DNA of 64,000 nt from Burkholderiales bacterium. GTDB lineage: Bacteria; Pseudomonadota; Gammaproteobacteria; Burkholderiales; Burkholderiaceae_E. The translations under genes were made by a program, and so were the position numbers. The notes under the pieces were generated by a model, which was not told the DNA's origin, made no database searches, and saw only the letters and a list, made by a program, of their open reading frames with translations. Positions 26,585 to 35,340 of this stretch are shown here, piece by piece. The DNA is taken from the NCBI GenBank assembly GCA_026399835.1, contig JAPLQE010000010.1, positions 1 through 64,000 of the forward strand, read 5' to 3'. Positions within the stretch are counted from its first letter, which is position 1. Every line of letters begins with the position of its first letter.

Positions 26585-27061
26585 TTACGCGTCGAGCGAA
26601 CCGATCGAGGCGCGGCGTGCGCGGTGCAGGTCGGTGTCGGCGGCGCGCACCAGGCCCTCGAGCCCGAAGGACTTCATGCCCGGCGCGGCCGCGGCGGCGC
26701 CGATCGTGCACGACAGGGTCCAGACGCGGCCGGCCAGCGCCAGCCGCAGGCCCTGGACGCCTTCGCGCAGCCGCTCGGTGATCACCGGCAGCGCGTCTTC
26801 CGACGCACCGGGCAGCACCGCGAGGAACTCGTCCTCGCGCAGCAGCGCGAGCCGGTCGTCGCCGCGCAACCGGCGGCGCAGGCAGTCGGCGACCGCGCGC
26901 GTCACCTGCTCGCCGGCATCGGTGCCGTGCATCGCGCGGATCGCGGAGAACTGGTCGACGTCGACGATCACCACCGCGTCACCGCGGCCCGGGCGGCGCG
27001 CGCGTCGGACTCCGGTCTCGCCGGGCTGCGTCCTGAGGCTCGTCTGCGTCTGTCTGTCCAT
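26585..27061 (-). CDS. Degenerate GGDEF-domain protein
   Basis: A 158-residue protein that is mostly one GGDEF-type domain: VVIVDVDQFSAIRAMHGTDAGEQVT (metal/nucleotide region), then LLREDEFLAVLPG where the signature should read GG(D/E)EF. The two glycines that contact GTP are Arg and Glu, so cyclase activity is unlikely; it may bind GTP or act as a partner. There is no sensor domain. ATG 27061 was chosen; the upstream extension is Arg/Cys-rich and looks non-coding. Confidence 0.75.
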   Translation of the reverse strand: MDRQTQTSLRTQPGETGVRRARRPGRGDAVVIVDVDQFSAIRAMHGTDAGEQVTRAVADCLRRRLRGDDRLALLREDEFLAVLPGASEDALPVITERLREGVQGLRLALAGRVWTLSCTIGAAAAAPGMKSFGLEGLVRAADTDLHRARRASIGSLDA

Positions 27062-27326
27062 GGTCTCGTCACTCGTGCAACCGTGGACGCAGTCTAGGCC
27101 GCGCTCCGCGGCCCTGCGCAGGACATCCGTCACGACGCGCGTCGGTGCGTGCGGCTCGATCCTGCAGGCCCCGCCGTCCGTCGGTCGCGGCGACCCGTTG
27201 GCGGGGCAGATCGATTGCGGCGCGTCAATTTCCGCGCCCGACGCCCGCCGGATCGGCCACGGCAGACCCGCTGCGGCAGACCCGCTGCGACCGGTCGTGC
27301 CTGGCCGGCTCAGCCGGCGCCGTCGA

Positions 27327-28331
27327 TCACGGCCGGCGCATCAGCGCCTGCGCCGCGGCGACGATCCCCTCGGGACCCAGGCGCGCCTGCGCCTCGAGCC
27401 CCGGCGAGTAGCCGACCGGCGCGCGCGGCGCACCGAGCCGCGCGACCCGCGCGGCGCCCGCCTCGGCGATCGTCGCGACGATCTCGGCGCCGAAGCCGGC
27501 GACCTGCACCGCCTCGTGCACCACCAGCACGCGCCGCGTGCGCTCGGCCGAGGCGAACACCGCGTCGCGGTCCCACGGCCACAGCGTGCGCAGGTCGATC
27601 ACCTCGGCGTGGATGCCTTCGGCGGCGAGCGTCCCGGCCGCGGCGAGCGCCCAGTGGACGGCCTTGCTCCAGGTGACGATGGTCAGGTCGCCGCCCGCGC
27701 GCGCGACGTTGGCCCGGCCGAGCGGCACCGGCTGCGCGGCATGGACCTCGCCGCTGGTGCCCCACAGCTCCTTGTGCTCGAGATAGGCGACCGGGTCGCC
27801 GCAGTCGATCGACGCGCGCAGCAGGCCATGGTGGTCCTGCGGCGTCGCGGGGGCGACCACCACCAGTCCGGGCACGTGCACGAACCAGGCCTCGAGCGAC
27901 TGCGAGTGCTGGGCGGCCGACGCGCTCCAGATGCCGATCGGCATGCGGATCACCATCGGTACGCGGCCCTGGCCGCCGAACATGAAGCGGTTCTTCGCGG
28001 CCTGGTTGACGATCTCGTCCATCGCGCACAGCGCGAAGTCCATCACGCGCATCTCGACCACGGGCTTGAGGCCCGTGAGCGCCATGCCGACCGCGGCACC
28101 GACGATGGTGGACTCGCTGATCGGCGTGTCGATCACGCGGTCGCCGCCGAACTCGGCCTGCAGGCCGGCGTACTGGCCGAAGATGCCGCCGCGGCCCACG
28201 TCCTCGCCGAGCGCCACCACGCGCGGGTCCTCGCGCATCGCCTGCGCGAGCGCCGCGTTGCCCGCCTGCACGTACGTCATCGTCGCCACGTTCGCTGCCC
28301 CTGTCGCCGCCACTTTCGCCGCATCCGTCAT
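27327..28331 (-). CDS. TPP-dependent 2-oxoacid/acetoin dehydrogenase E1 beta subunit
   Basis: A 334-residue E1-beta subunit. The conserved core begins MTYVQAGNAALAQAM, with LGEDVGRGGIFGQY, DTPISESTIVGAAVGMAL, and VVHEAVQVAGFGAEI near the C-terminus. It pairs with the E1-alpha just upstream to decarboxylate a 2-oxoacid or acetoin on thiamine diphosphate. Start choice: ATG 28331 has AAGG 6 bases before it; a GTG overlapping the alpha stop (28355) and ATG 28280 are alternatives. No E2 or E3 gene lies in the window, so a lipoyl partner must be supplied elsewhere. Confidence 0.92.
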   Translation of the reverse strand: MTDAAKVAATGAANVATMTYVQAGNAALAQAMREDPRVVALGEDVGRGGIFGQYAGLQAEFGGDRVIDTPISESTIVGAAVGMALTGLKPVVEMRVMDFALCAMDEIVNQAAKNRFMFGGQGRVPMVIRMPIGIWSASAAQHSQSLEAWFVHVPGLVVVAPATPQDHHGLLRASIDCGDPVAYLEHKELWGTSGEVHAAQPVPLGRANVARAGGDLTIVTWSKAVHWALAAAGTLAAEGIHAEVIDLRTLWPWDRDAVFASAERTRRVLVVHEAVQVAGFGAEIVATIAEAGAARVARLGAPRAPVGYSPGLEAQARLGPEGIVAAAQALMRRP

Positions 28332-28351
28332 CGCTGCCTTCACCGCGCCGC

Positions 28352-29362
28352 TCACCGCCAGACCCCCGCACCGACATCCTGGATGTCGGTGTACGCCGCC
28401 TCGGGCGCCGGCCAGGGCGCGGCCGCGGCGGCCTCGATCGAGCGCGCGAGCTCGGCGCGCGCCTCGGCCATCACCGCATCGATGCGCGCCTGCGGCACGC
28501 CGCGCGCGGCGAGCTTGGCCATCACCGCCGGCAGCGGGTCGCCCTTCACGGCGGCCGCGACCTCGGCCGGATCGCGGTACGAGGCCGGGTCCACCGACAC
28601 GTGGCCCTTGAAGCGGTAGGTCTTCGCGTGCAGCAGCCGCGGCCCGCTGCCGGCGCGGATCTCGGCGATCAGCCGCTGCGCGGTCGCGTGCACCGCCTCG
28701 ACGTCCATGCCGTCGATCGTCACCGAGGGCACGCCCGAGGCCAGCGCGCGCGCAGCGGCCCCCTCGCCGGCGGAGATCGTCGAGGTCTTGGTGGTCGCCG
28801 ACCACTGGTTGTCCTCGCAGACGAAGAGCATCGGCAGCCGGAACGCGGCCGCCCAGTTCAGGCCCTCGGCGAAGGGGCCGCGGTTGATCGCGCCATCGCC
28901 GAAGAAGCTGACCGCGATCGCGTCGACGCCGCGCAGCTTGAGCGACTGCGCCGCACCCACCGCGATCGGGATGCCCGCGGCCACCACGCCGTTGGCGCCG
29001 AGCATGCCGACCGAGAAGTCGGCGATGTGCATCGAGCCGCCCTTGCCGCCGCAGTAGCCGCCGGCCTTGCCGAACAGCTCGAGCATCATCCGCGTCGGGT
29101 CCGCGCCCTTGGCGAGCGTGTGGCCGTGGCCGCGGTGCGTGGAGGTCAGGCAGTCGGCCGGGCGCAGGTGCGCGCACACGCCGGCGGCGACCGCCTCCTG
29201 CCCGGTGGACAGGTGCAGCGGGCCGCGCACCGCGGCGTTGCCGATCGCCTGGCCGAGCACGGCGACGCCGCCTCGGCTCGCCTCCTCGGCGGCGTCCTCG
29301 AACGCGCGGATGCGGCACATGGTGCGATACAGGGACAGCAGGGTGTCGTCGGGCAGGCTCAT
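28352..29362 (-). CDS. TPP-dependent 2-oxoacid/acetoin dehydrogenase E1 alpha subunit
   Basis: A 336-residue E1-alpha subunit with the full TPP motif: GDGAINRGPFAEGLNWAA, and the phosphorylation-loop-like YRFKGHVSVDPASYRD. HRGHGHTLAKG and GGKGGSMHIAD are typical of the AcoA/PdhA group. The first gene of a two-gene operon with E1-beta, with overlapping ends. The AcoA-like sequence suggests acetoin or a branched/short 2-oxoacid as substrate; not proven. Confidence 0.93.
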   Translation of the reverse strand: MSLPDDTLLSLYRTMCRIRAFEDAAEEASRGGVAVLGQAIGNAAVRGPLHLSTGQEAVAAGVCAHLRPADCLTSTHRGHGHTLAKGADPTRMMLELFGKAGGYCGGKGGSMHIADFSVGMLGANGVVAAGIPIAVGAAQSLKLRGVDAIAVSFFGDGAINRGPFAEGLNWAAAFRLPMLFVCEDNQWSATTKTSTISAGEGAAARALASGVPSVTIDGMDVEAVHATAQRLIAEIRAGSGPRLLHAKTYRFKGHVSVDPASYRDPAEVAAAVKGDPLPAVMAKLAARGVPQARIDAVMAEARAELARSIEAAAAAPWPAPEAAYTDIQDVGAGVWR

Positions 29363-29466
29363 CGCTCGGACCATCGGGGGATCGGCCGATTGTACGGAAA
29401 GCCCCCTGCGCCCATCGTGGCCGCGCGGCGACCGCGATTCCGAGGACGCCGTGGCAGACTGCCGCC

Positions 29467-30423
29467 ATGCCCAAGACGACCGCTTCGACCCGCGACGCGG
29501 ACGCAGACGCGCCCGCGGGCCCCTCGATCTACCTGATCTCGCCCTCGGGCGCGGTCGCCGACCCCGAGCGGGCACGGCGCGCGGCGGGCATCCTCGCGTC
29601 GCTCGGCCACCCCGCCCGCTTCGACCCCGCCGCGCTCAGGCGCTCGCAGCGCTTCGCCGGCACCGACGCGCAGCGCGCCGCCGCGTTCACGCGCGCCGCC
29701 GCCCAGGACGCGCCGGTGGTGATGATCACGCGCGGCGGCTACGGCTTGGGGCGGCTGCTGCCACTGCTCGACTTCCGCGCGCTCGCGCGCTCGGGCAAGC
29801 AGTGGGTCGGCCTGTCCGACTTCACCGCCTTCCATCTCGCGATGCTCGCCCGCGCGAAGGCGATCACCTGGGCGGGCCCGGCGCTGCTCGACGACTTCGC
29901 GGTCGACACGCCGGCCGACGTCGACGAGGTCACGCTCGGCTGCTTCCGCGAGGCGATGTCGGGCGCGCTCGAGGTCGTCGGCTTCAAGGCCTCGGGGCCC
30001 GACGGCGTCGATGCCCGCGGCACGCTGTGGGGCGGCAACCTGTCGGTGCTGTGCGCGATGCTCGGGACGCCGTGGTTCCCGAAGGTCCGCGGCGGCATCC
30101 TGTACCTCGAGGACGTCAACGAGCATCCGTACCGCATCGAGCGGATGCTGGTGCAGCTGCTGCACGCGGGCGTGCTCGACGCGCAGCAGGCGGTGGTGCT
30201 GGGCTACGTGAACCGCTACGCGCTCGCGCCGCACGACCGCGGCTACGACCTGCCGGCGGCCCTCAAGTGGCTGCGCGCACAGACGAAGACCCCCATCGTC
30301 ACCGGCCTGCCCTTCGGCCACGACCGCCCCAAGCTCACGCTGCCGCACGGCGCGACCGTCGGCTTCGCGACCGAGCGCCGCCACGGCTGGCTGGTCTTCG
30401 ACCACGTCAACCACGACCACTGA
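29467..30423 (+). CDS. ldcA: LD-carboxypeptidase, peptidase family S66
   Basis: A 318-residue S66 peptidase. The nucleophile is the Ser of GLSDFTAF (~118), with the catalytic Glu in YLEDVNE and His in GLPFGHDRPK. In the cytoplasm it removes the terminal D-Ala from recycled murein tetrapeptides. No signal peptide; the N-terminal ~20 residues are variable. It diverges from the E1 operon and is followed 16 bases later by the CidA-like gene. Confidence 0.92.
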   Translation: MPKTTASTRDADADAPAGPSIYLISPSGAVADPERARRAAGILASLGHPARFDPAALRRSQRFAGTDAQRAAAFTRAAAQDAPVVMITRGGYGLGRLLPLLDFRALARSGKQWVGLSDFTAFHLAMLARAKAITWAGPALLDDFAVDTPADVDEVTLGCFREAMSGALEVVGFKASGPDGVDARGTLWGGNLSVLCAMLGTPWFPKVRGGILYLEDVNEHPYRIERMLVQLLHAGVLDAQQAVVLGYVNRYALAPHDRGYDLPAALKWLRAQTKTPIVTGLPFGHDRPKLTLPHGATVGFATERRHGWLVFDHVNHDH

Positions 30424-30439
30424 CCCGGCGCCGCGCGCG

Positions 30440-30865
30440 ATGATCCCCGGGCTGCTGCAGCTGCTGGTGTTCCAGGGGATCGGCGAGCTCCTCGCGCGAT
30501 TCCTGCTGCCGGTGGTGCCCGGACCGGTGATCGGCCTGGTGGCGCTGCTCGCCTGGCTGCGGCTGCGCGGCCGGGCGGGCGAGGGGCTCGAGCAGGTGTC
30601 GGGCGCGTTCTCGCGGCACCTGGGGCTGCTGTTCGTGCCGGCCGCGGTGGGCGTGGTGATGTTCCTGCCGCAGCTGCGCGAGTCGCTGCCGGGGCTGCTC
30701 GCCGCGCTGGTCACGAGCGTGGTGGCGACGATCGCGGTGTCGGCGTGGCTGATGAAGGTGCTGTCGCCGCGCGAGGACGGCGACGGGGAGGGCGACGCAG
30801 GCCTGGATGCCGCGCCCGCGGATCGCGCCCCCCGCGACGCCGCGCCCGCGGAGCCGCGCCGGTGA
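30440..30865 (+). CDS. cidA: CidA/LrgA-family holin-like protein
   Basis: A 141-residue membrane protein with four hydrophobic segments (LLPVVPGPVIGLVALLAWL, HLGLLFVPAAVGVVMFLPQL, and VTSVVATIAVSAWLMKVL) and a long acidic tail rich in Asp, Ala and Pro. The PGPVIG and FVPAAVG motifs define the family, which affects murein hydrolase export and pyruvate/3HP transport. It overlaps the CidB/LrgB gene by 4 bases (GTGA). Confidence 0.92.
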   Translation: MIPGLLQLLVFQGIGELLARFLLPVVPGPVIGLVALLAWLRLRGRAGEGLEQVSGAFSRHLGLLFVPAAVGVVMFLPQLRESLPGLLAALVTSVVATIAVSAWLMKVLSPREDGDGEGDAGLDAAPADRAPRDAAPAEPRR

Positions 30866-31584
30866 ACACCGCGCTGCCGCCGATCCACGAGATCTGGGTC
30901 TACCTGTCGGGCAGCCCGCTGCTGGCGCTCACGCTCACGCTCGCCGCCTGGCAGCTCGGCACCTGGCTCTACGAGCGCAGCGGGCGCCACTCGCTGGTCA
31001 ACCCGGTCGCCATCGCGGTGACCGCGGTCGCGATGGCGATCCTCGCGATCGACATGCCCTATGCCACCTACTTGCAGGGCGCGCAGTTCGTGCACTTCCT
31101 GCTCGGCACCGCCACGGTCTCGCTCGCGGTGCCGATCCACCGGGGCCTCGCGCAGCTGCGCGGGCGCGTGCTGCCGCTGGCCGCCGCGCTGCTGGGCGGC
31201 GGCGCGGCCTCGATCGGCGTGGCGATCGGCATGGCGCGCCTCTTCGGCGTCGACGCGCCGCTGCAGCAGGGCCTGTGGGCCAAGTCGGTGACCGCGCCGA
31301 TCGCGATGGGCGTGGCCGAGAGGATCGGCGCGTCGCCCACGCTGACCGCGGTCTATGCGGTGGTCACCGGCGTGCTGGGTGCGGCGCTCGGTCGCTTCGT
31401 GCTCGATGCGGTCGGCTGCCGTGCCTGGTGGCAGCGGGGCGCGGCGATCGGCATCGCGGCGCACGGCATCGGCACTTCGCGCGCGTTCACCGTGCATCCC
31501 GAGGCGGGCGCCTGGGCGAGCCTCGCGATGGGGCTGCACGGCGTGATCGGCGCGGTGCTGATTCCGCTCGCGTTCGCCTACTGA
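30862..31584 (+). CDS. cidB: CidB/LrgB-family membrane protein
   Basis: A 240-residue polytopic protein. FLLGTATVSLAVPIH, LWAKSVTAPIAMGVAE and AAHGIGTSRAF match the LrgB signature (KSVTTPIA, GxGTxRA). It works with CidA as the second partner. GTG 30862 is within the stop of cidA, so they are coupled. Confidence 0.93.
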   Translation: MNTALPPIHEIWVYLSGSPLLALTLTLAAWQLGTWLYERSGRHSLVNPVAIAVTAVAMAILAIDMPYATYLQGAQFVHFLLGTATVSLAVPIHRGLAQLRGRVLPLAAALLGGGAASIGVAIGMARLFGVDAPLQQGLWAKSVTAPIAMGVAERIGASPTLTAVYAVVTGVLGAALGRFVLDAVGCRAWWQRGAAIGIAAHGIGTSRAFTVHPEAGAWASLAMGLHGVIGAVLIPLAFAY

Positions 31585-31630
31585 GCGCGGGCACCGGGCC
31601 CACGCGCCGGACGTCGGCGCCGTGGGCGAC

Positions 31631-31700
31631 CGCGTGACGCCGCGTACTGCCGCGTACTGCCGCGTACTGCCGCGTGCCGCCGCGTCCTGCCGCGTGGTGC
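31631..31700. repeat. 10-bp tandem repeat
   Basis: Seven 10-bp units of the type CGCGTACTGC lie in the intergenic region between cidB and the AI-2E-type permease. Three central units are identical; the outer ones vary at positions 6-8. Non-coding, no promoter element recognised in it. Confidence 0.9.
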
Positions 31701-31795
31701 CCCGCGACGCGTCCTCTCGCATTCGGCATCCGCCGCCACGCCGCCGCGACAGCTCGGCCGGGCGGCGAGCGCACCGCGCCGCTTACGATCGGCCG

Positions 31796-32971
31796 ATGCA
31801 CGACGCCCGACCCACGCTGCCGAAAACCGGCGCCGTCCTCGACCCCGCCCCCGGCGACGCGCCGCCCGCGCCCGCCGTCGCCGACCCCGACGCGAACTGG
31901 ACCGCGCACCGCCTCGCGCTGCTCGCGCTCACCGCGCTCGCGCTGTGGCTGTGCTGGCTGGTCGCCCGTCCGTTCGTCGCCTCGCTGACCTGGGCGTGCG
32001 CGCTCGCCGTGGTCGCCTGGCCGCTGCAGCGGCGCTTCGTGCGCCACCTGCACCGGCCCGGGCTCGCCGCGCTGCTGTCGTGTCTGGTCGTGTTCATCGT
32101 GATCGGCGTGCCGACCACCGCGCTGGTGCCTCGCATCGTCGGGCAGGCGGGCTCGGCGATCGACCTCGCGCGCACCTGGTTCGCCTCGGACGAACCCGCG
32201 CGGCTGCTCGCGTCGCAGGCCTGGCTCGCGCCGGCCTGGTCGTGGCTGCAGGCGAACCTGGATGCGGGTGCGCTCGTGCAGCGGGCCGGCGACCTCGCGG
32301 CGGGCCTGGGCACGCTGGCGGTTCAGGCCTCCTTCGAAGGCGTGCTGCAGCTGACGCTGACCTTCTTCCTGCTGTTCTACTTCCTGCGCGACCGCGACGA
32401 GGTGCTCGGGGCGATCGTCACGCTGCTGCCGCTGTCGCGACCCGAGGGTCGGGCGCTGCTGCGCGAGATCGGCGACATGCTGTACGCGACGCTGGTCGGC
32501 AAGGTGCTGGTGTCGCTGCTGCAGGGCGCGCTCGGCGGCCTGATGTTCTTCATCCTCGGCGTGCCCGCGGCCCTGTTCTGGTCGGTCGTGATGGCGGTAA
32601 CCGCGCTGGTGCCAGTGCTAGGCACGCCGGTCGTCTGGCTCCCGGCGGCGCTCTGGCTCGCGCTCGACGGCAGCTGGATCAAGGCCGTGGTCATGCTCGC
32701 CTGGGGCACGACGGTGGTCGGCATGGCGGACAACCTGCTCTATCCGATGATGGTCGGCAACCGCGTGCGGCTGCACACCGTGCCGATGCTGATGTCGATG
32801 ATCGGCGGCCTGTTCGTGTTCGGCATGGCGGGCTTCTTCGTCGGGCCGGTGCTGCTCGGCGCGACGCTCGCGCTGCTGCGGATCTGGTCGCGGCACACCG
32901 AGAGCGAGGCGGCGGCCGAGGATCCGGCCGAAGCGGCCCGCGTCAGTCCGTCCGCTTCGGCACGCCCCTGA
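31796..32971 (+). CDS. AI-2E-family (PerM-like) transporter
   Basis: A 391-residue membrane protein with eight hydrophobic segments; family features are LFYFLRDRDEV before the LLPLSRPEGRALL loop, YATLVGKVLVSLLQGALGG, and NLLYPMMVGNRVRLH near the end. Members export signals or sodium; the cargo is not predicted. The last 29 bases overlap the convergent end of the hydrolase gene at 32943. Confidence 0.92.
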   Translation: MHDARPTLPKTGAVLDPAPGDAPPAPAVADPDANWTAHRLALLALTALALWLCWLVARPFVASLTWACALAVVAWPLQRRFVRHLHRPGLAALLSCLVVFIVIGVPTTALVPRIVGQAGSAIDLARTWFASDEPARLLASQAWLAPAWSWLQANLDAGALVQRAGDLAAGLGTLAVQASFEGVLQLTLTFFLLFYFLRDRDEVLGAIVTLLPLSRPEGRALLREIGDMLYATLVGKVLVSLLQGALGGLMFFILGVPAALFWSVVMAVTALVPVLGTPVVWLPAALWLALDGSWIKAVVMLAWGTTVVGMADNLLYPMMVGNRVRLHTVPMLMSMIGGLFVFGMAGFFVGPVLLGATLALLRIWSRHTESEAAAEDPAEAARVSPSASARP

Positions 32972-34052
32972 ACCACGCATCGAACTCCGCCTTCCACCAC
33001 TTCGCGTTTGCGGTGGTGCCGTGGCCGGCGGTATCGGGGCCGCCCTTCACCCACAGCATCCGCGCGTTGCGGACGCGGGCGAGCTCGCGCTCCATCACGC
33101 CGAGGTCCGGCGGGTTGCGCTCGTCGTCGCTCGAATTGATCGCGAGCACGTGCGCCTCGATCGCGCCGAGCTTCGACGACGGGTCGTAGTCGCGCGAGGC
33201 GTCCCACTGCCACACGTGGTCGTTCGCATCGCCGGCGAACGGGGCCTTCATGCGGGCGTCGAGCAGCGCGTCGGCGCGCGCGCGGTCGGGGGCGGCCCTG
33301 ACCAGCGCCTGGTTGCCGCCGTTGGTGGCGATGCCGTAGAACACCGAGGCGAACTGCAGGCTGCGCGGCTGCACGGTGTAGTCGCCGCCCTTGTACTCGG
33401 GGTCGCTGCGCACCGAGTCGATGATCAGCCGGCGCGTGAGCCAGTTGCGGCCCGACATCGCGGCGGGCATCGAGGCCATCGGCACCGCGGCATCCATCAT
33501 CTTCGGATAGCGGGTCGCCCAGACCCAGGTCTCCATGCCGCCCATCGAGTTGCCGAGCACGAGACGCAGGCGCTTGATCCCCAGCCCCTCGGTCACCAGC
33601 CGGTACTGCGCATCGACCATGTCCTCGTAGCTGTAGCGCGGGAACTTCGCGCGCAGCCCGTCGGAGGGCTTGGACGAGCCGCCGGTGCCGATCGCGTCGG
33701 GCAGGATGATGAAGTACCGGCGCGCGTCGAGCGGCTGGCCGGGGCCGAACATCTCGCCGGCGAAGGTGGCGCCCATGAAGTTCGAGCCATTGCCCGTCGT
33801 GCCGTGCAGCAGCAGCACAGGCTCACCCGACGGGTCGCCCACGGTGCGGTAGGCGACGTTCATCGCGGCCATCGTCTCGCCGGTGTGGAAGCGGAAGTCG
33901 CGCGCGACCCAGGTGGCGGTCTTCGCCTCGGGCAGGGCCGCGGCAGCGGCAGTGGTTGCAGCCGGGGCCGGGGCCGATTGGGCGAAGACCTCGCCGGGCA
34001 GGATCGCGGCGGTGGTCAGCGCGAGCGCCAGGCTCGCGAGCAGGGTGCGCAT
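32943..34052 (-). CDS. Secreted alpha/beta hydrolase related to homoserine O-acetyltransferase
   Basis: A 369-residue protein with a clear signal peptide (MRTLLASLALALTTAAILPG, cleavage near AxA-Q at about 25). The fold has the MetX-like features LLHGTTGNGSNF, the nucleophile Ser of LVLGNSMGGMETW, Asp in INSSDDERNPP and His in DTAGHGTTANAKWW. Periplasmic location and the absence of other Met genes argue against methionine synthesis; an esterase or acyl-transfer role is likely. ATG 34052 has GAGGAGA 9 bases upstream. Confidence 0.88.
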   Translation of the reverse strand: MRTLLASLALALTTAAILPGEVFAQSAPAPAATTAAAAALPEAKTATWVARDFRFHTGETMAAMNVAYRTVGDPSGEPVLLLHGTTGNGSNFMGATFAGEMFGPGQPLDARRYFIILPDAIGTGGSSKPSDGLRAKFPRYSYEDMVDAQYRLVTEGLGIKRLRLVLGNSMGGMETWVWATRYPKMMDAAVPMASMPAAMSGRNWLTRRLIIDSVRSDPEYKGGDYTVQPRSLQFASVFYGIATNGGNQALVRAAPDRARADALLDARMKAPFAGDANDHVWQWDASRDYDPSSKLGAIEAHVLAINSSDDERNPPDLGVMERELARVRNARMLWVKGGPDTAGHGTTANAKWWKAEFDAWFRGVPKRTD

Positions 34053-34295
34053 GGGGGTCGTCTCCTCGGTGTGGACCGGCGTGTCGCGCGGCCCCGCACG
34101 ACCGGGGACGGCGCACGCCGTGACCCGATGATGCGCGCGGCCGTCGCCGCATGGCGTTCCGGTTTCGGGGAGGTGGACCCGGTCGTGGCCCGCAGGCGGC
34201 AGCCGGCGCCCGGTGTCCGGACTAAGCTGGCTCCGCAGGCGGCTCCAGGCGTCGCGCCGTCCGCCCAGACGCCCCGAACTCCGGGAGGAGACTCC

Positions 34296-34400
34296 GTGCA
34301 CCCCATCGTTCCCCGCACCGCGCTGGCCGCGGCGCTCGCCGACGACGCGCGCCGGCTGGTGGCCGAGGCCGAGCGCGACGGCGTGCGGAAGGGTCCATGA
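34296..34400 (+). CDS. Possible 34-residue ORF with strong ribosome site
   Basis: GTG 34296 is preceded at ideal distance by GGGAGGAG (34283-34290) and opens 34 codons ending KGP with a TGA that overlaps an ATG (ATGA at 34397). The peptide is Ala/Arg/Asp-rich and helical (ALAAALADDARRLVAEAERD). It may be a small protein, a leader peptide coupled to the next frame, or the truncated start of a lost gene. Nothing recognised. Confidence 0.35.
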   Translation: MHPIVPRTALAAALADDARRLVAEAERDGVRKGP

Positions 34401-34564
34401 GCCCGGCAGGCCCGCCGAGAGGTCGCACCGGACCCGCCGTCCGCGGCGCCGCCCCCATCGGCGGAGCCGGGGCGCGCGTCCGTCGGTCGGACGCGATGCG
34501 GCGGGCGGCGTGCCGACTAGAGTCCGCCGCAGCGGGACGCCCGAGCGTCCCTGGAGCCTTCGAG

Positions 34565-35289
34565 ATGCCGGGCGGAGCACGACCCCTGCTGAAACTCTGC
34601 CTGGCGGCCGTGCTGGGTACGGCCCTGGCGAGCGCGCACGCGCAGTCCGAGCCGGCGCCGGCCTGGACCGAGACTCAGGGGCTGCTCAACATGTCGCGCG
34701 TCTGGGTCTCGCCCGAGCGGGTCGAGGGCCTGCGCACGCTGCCCGTGCAGACGCCGGACGTGCGGGTCGACTGGACCGCGGGCGCCGAGCTCGAGGACGG
34801 CACCACCCAGGCCGAGCGCGAGATGCTGCTCGATGCGACCGCGCTCGCGCTGATGTCGTCCGACACGAAGAGCGGGACGCGATCCCTCCCCGACGAGACG
34901 AGACGAGCGTCCGGTATCGCATCGAGGCGCGCATCACGGAAGTATGGCGCCCGCACCGGCTGGTGAACGTGGTGCTCGCGGTGCTGCCCTGGCCGCTCGC
35001 GCCGCTGTTCTCGCAGGGCGGCGCGGCGACCGAGATGACACTCGTCGACACGGCCGACGACACGCACCCGATCGCGCGTTTCGAGTGCCGCCGCCATGCC
35101 GGCGTGCTGCAGTTCTACAACGCGTTCTGGCGGGTCGCCCACACTCGCATCGCGCTCACCGACTGCGCGCGCGAGTTCCATGCCGCGCTGCGGCGTGCGC
35201 CGGTGCCGCCGGATGCAGCCCCGCTCGCCGGCGCTGCGGCGCACAGGCCGCTCGGCTCGCTCGCGGTGGTCGGCGCCTCCATGTACTGA
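34565..35289 (+). pseudogene. Secreted hypothetical protein, frameshifted at a 5-bp repeat
   Basis: ATG 34565 opens a signal peptide (LLKLCLAAVLGTALASAHAQ) and a frame ending at 34966. The downstream frame (to 35289) continues the same protein: RYRIEARITEVWRPHRLVN, then PLFSQGGAATEMTLVDTADD and HPIARFECRRHAGVLQFYNA. The break is at three tandem GACGA units (34892-34906). Deleting one unit gives one continuous 239-codon frame from 34565 to 35289. So the gene is either phase-switched by repeat slippage, inactivated, or mis-sequenced there. Function of the family unknown. Confidence 0.7.
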
Positions 35290-35340
35290 GGGCGCCGGCC
35301 GCAGGCTTACGATGCGGTGATCGACTCGAGGATCACCGCC

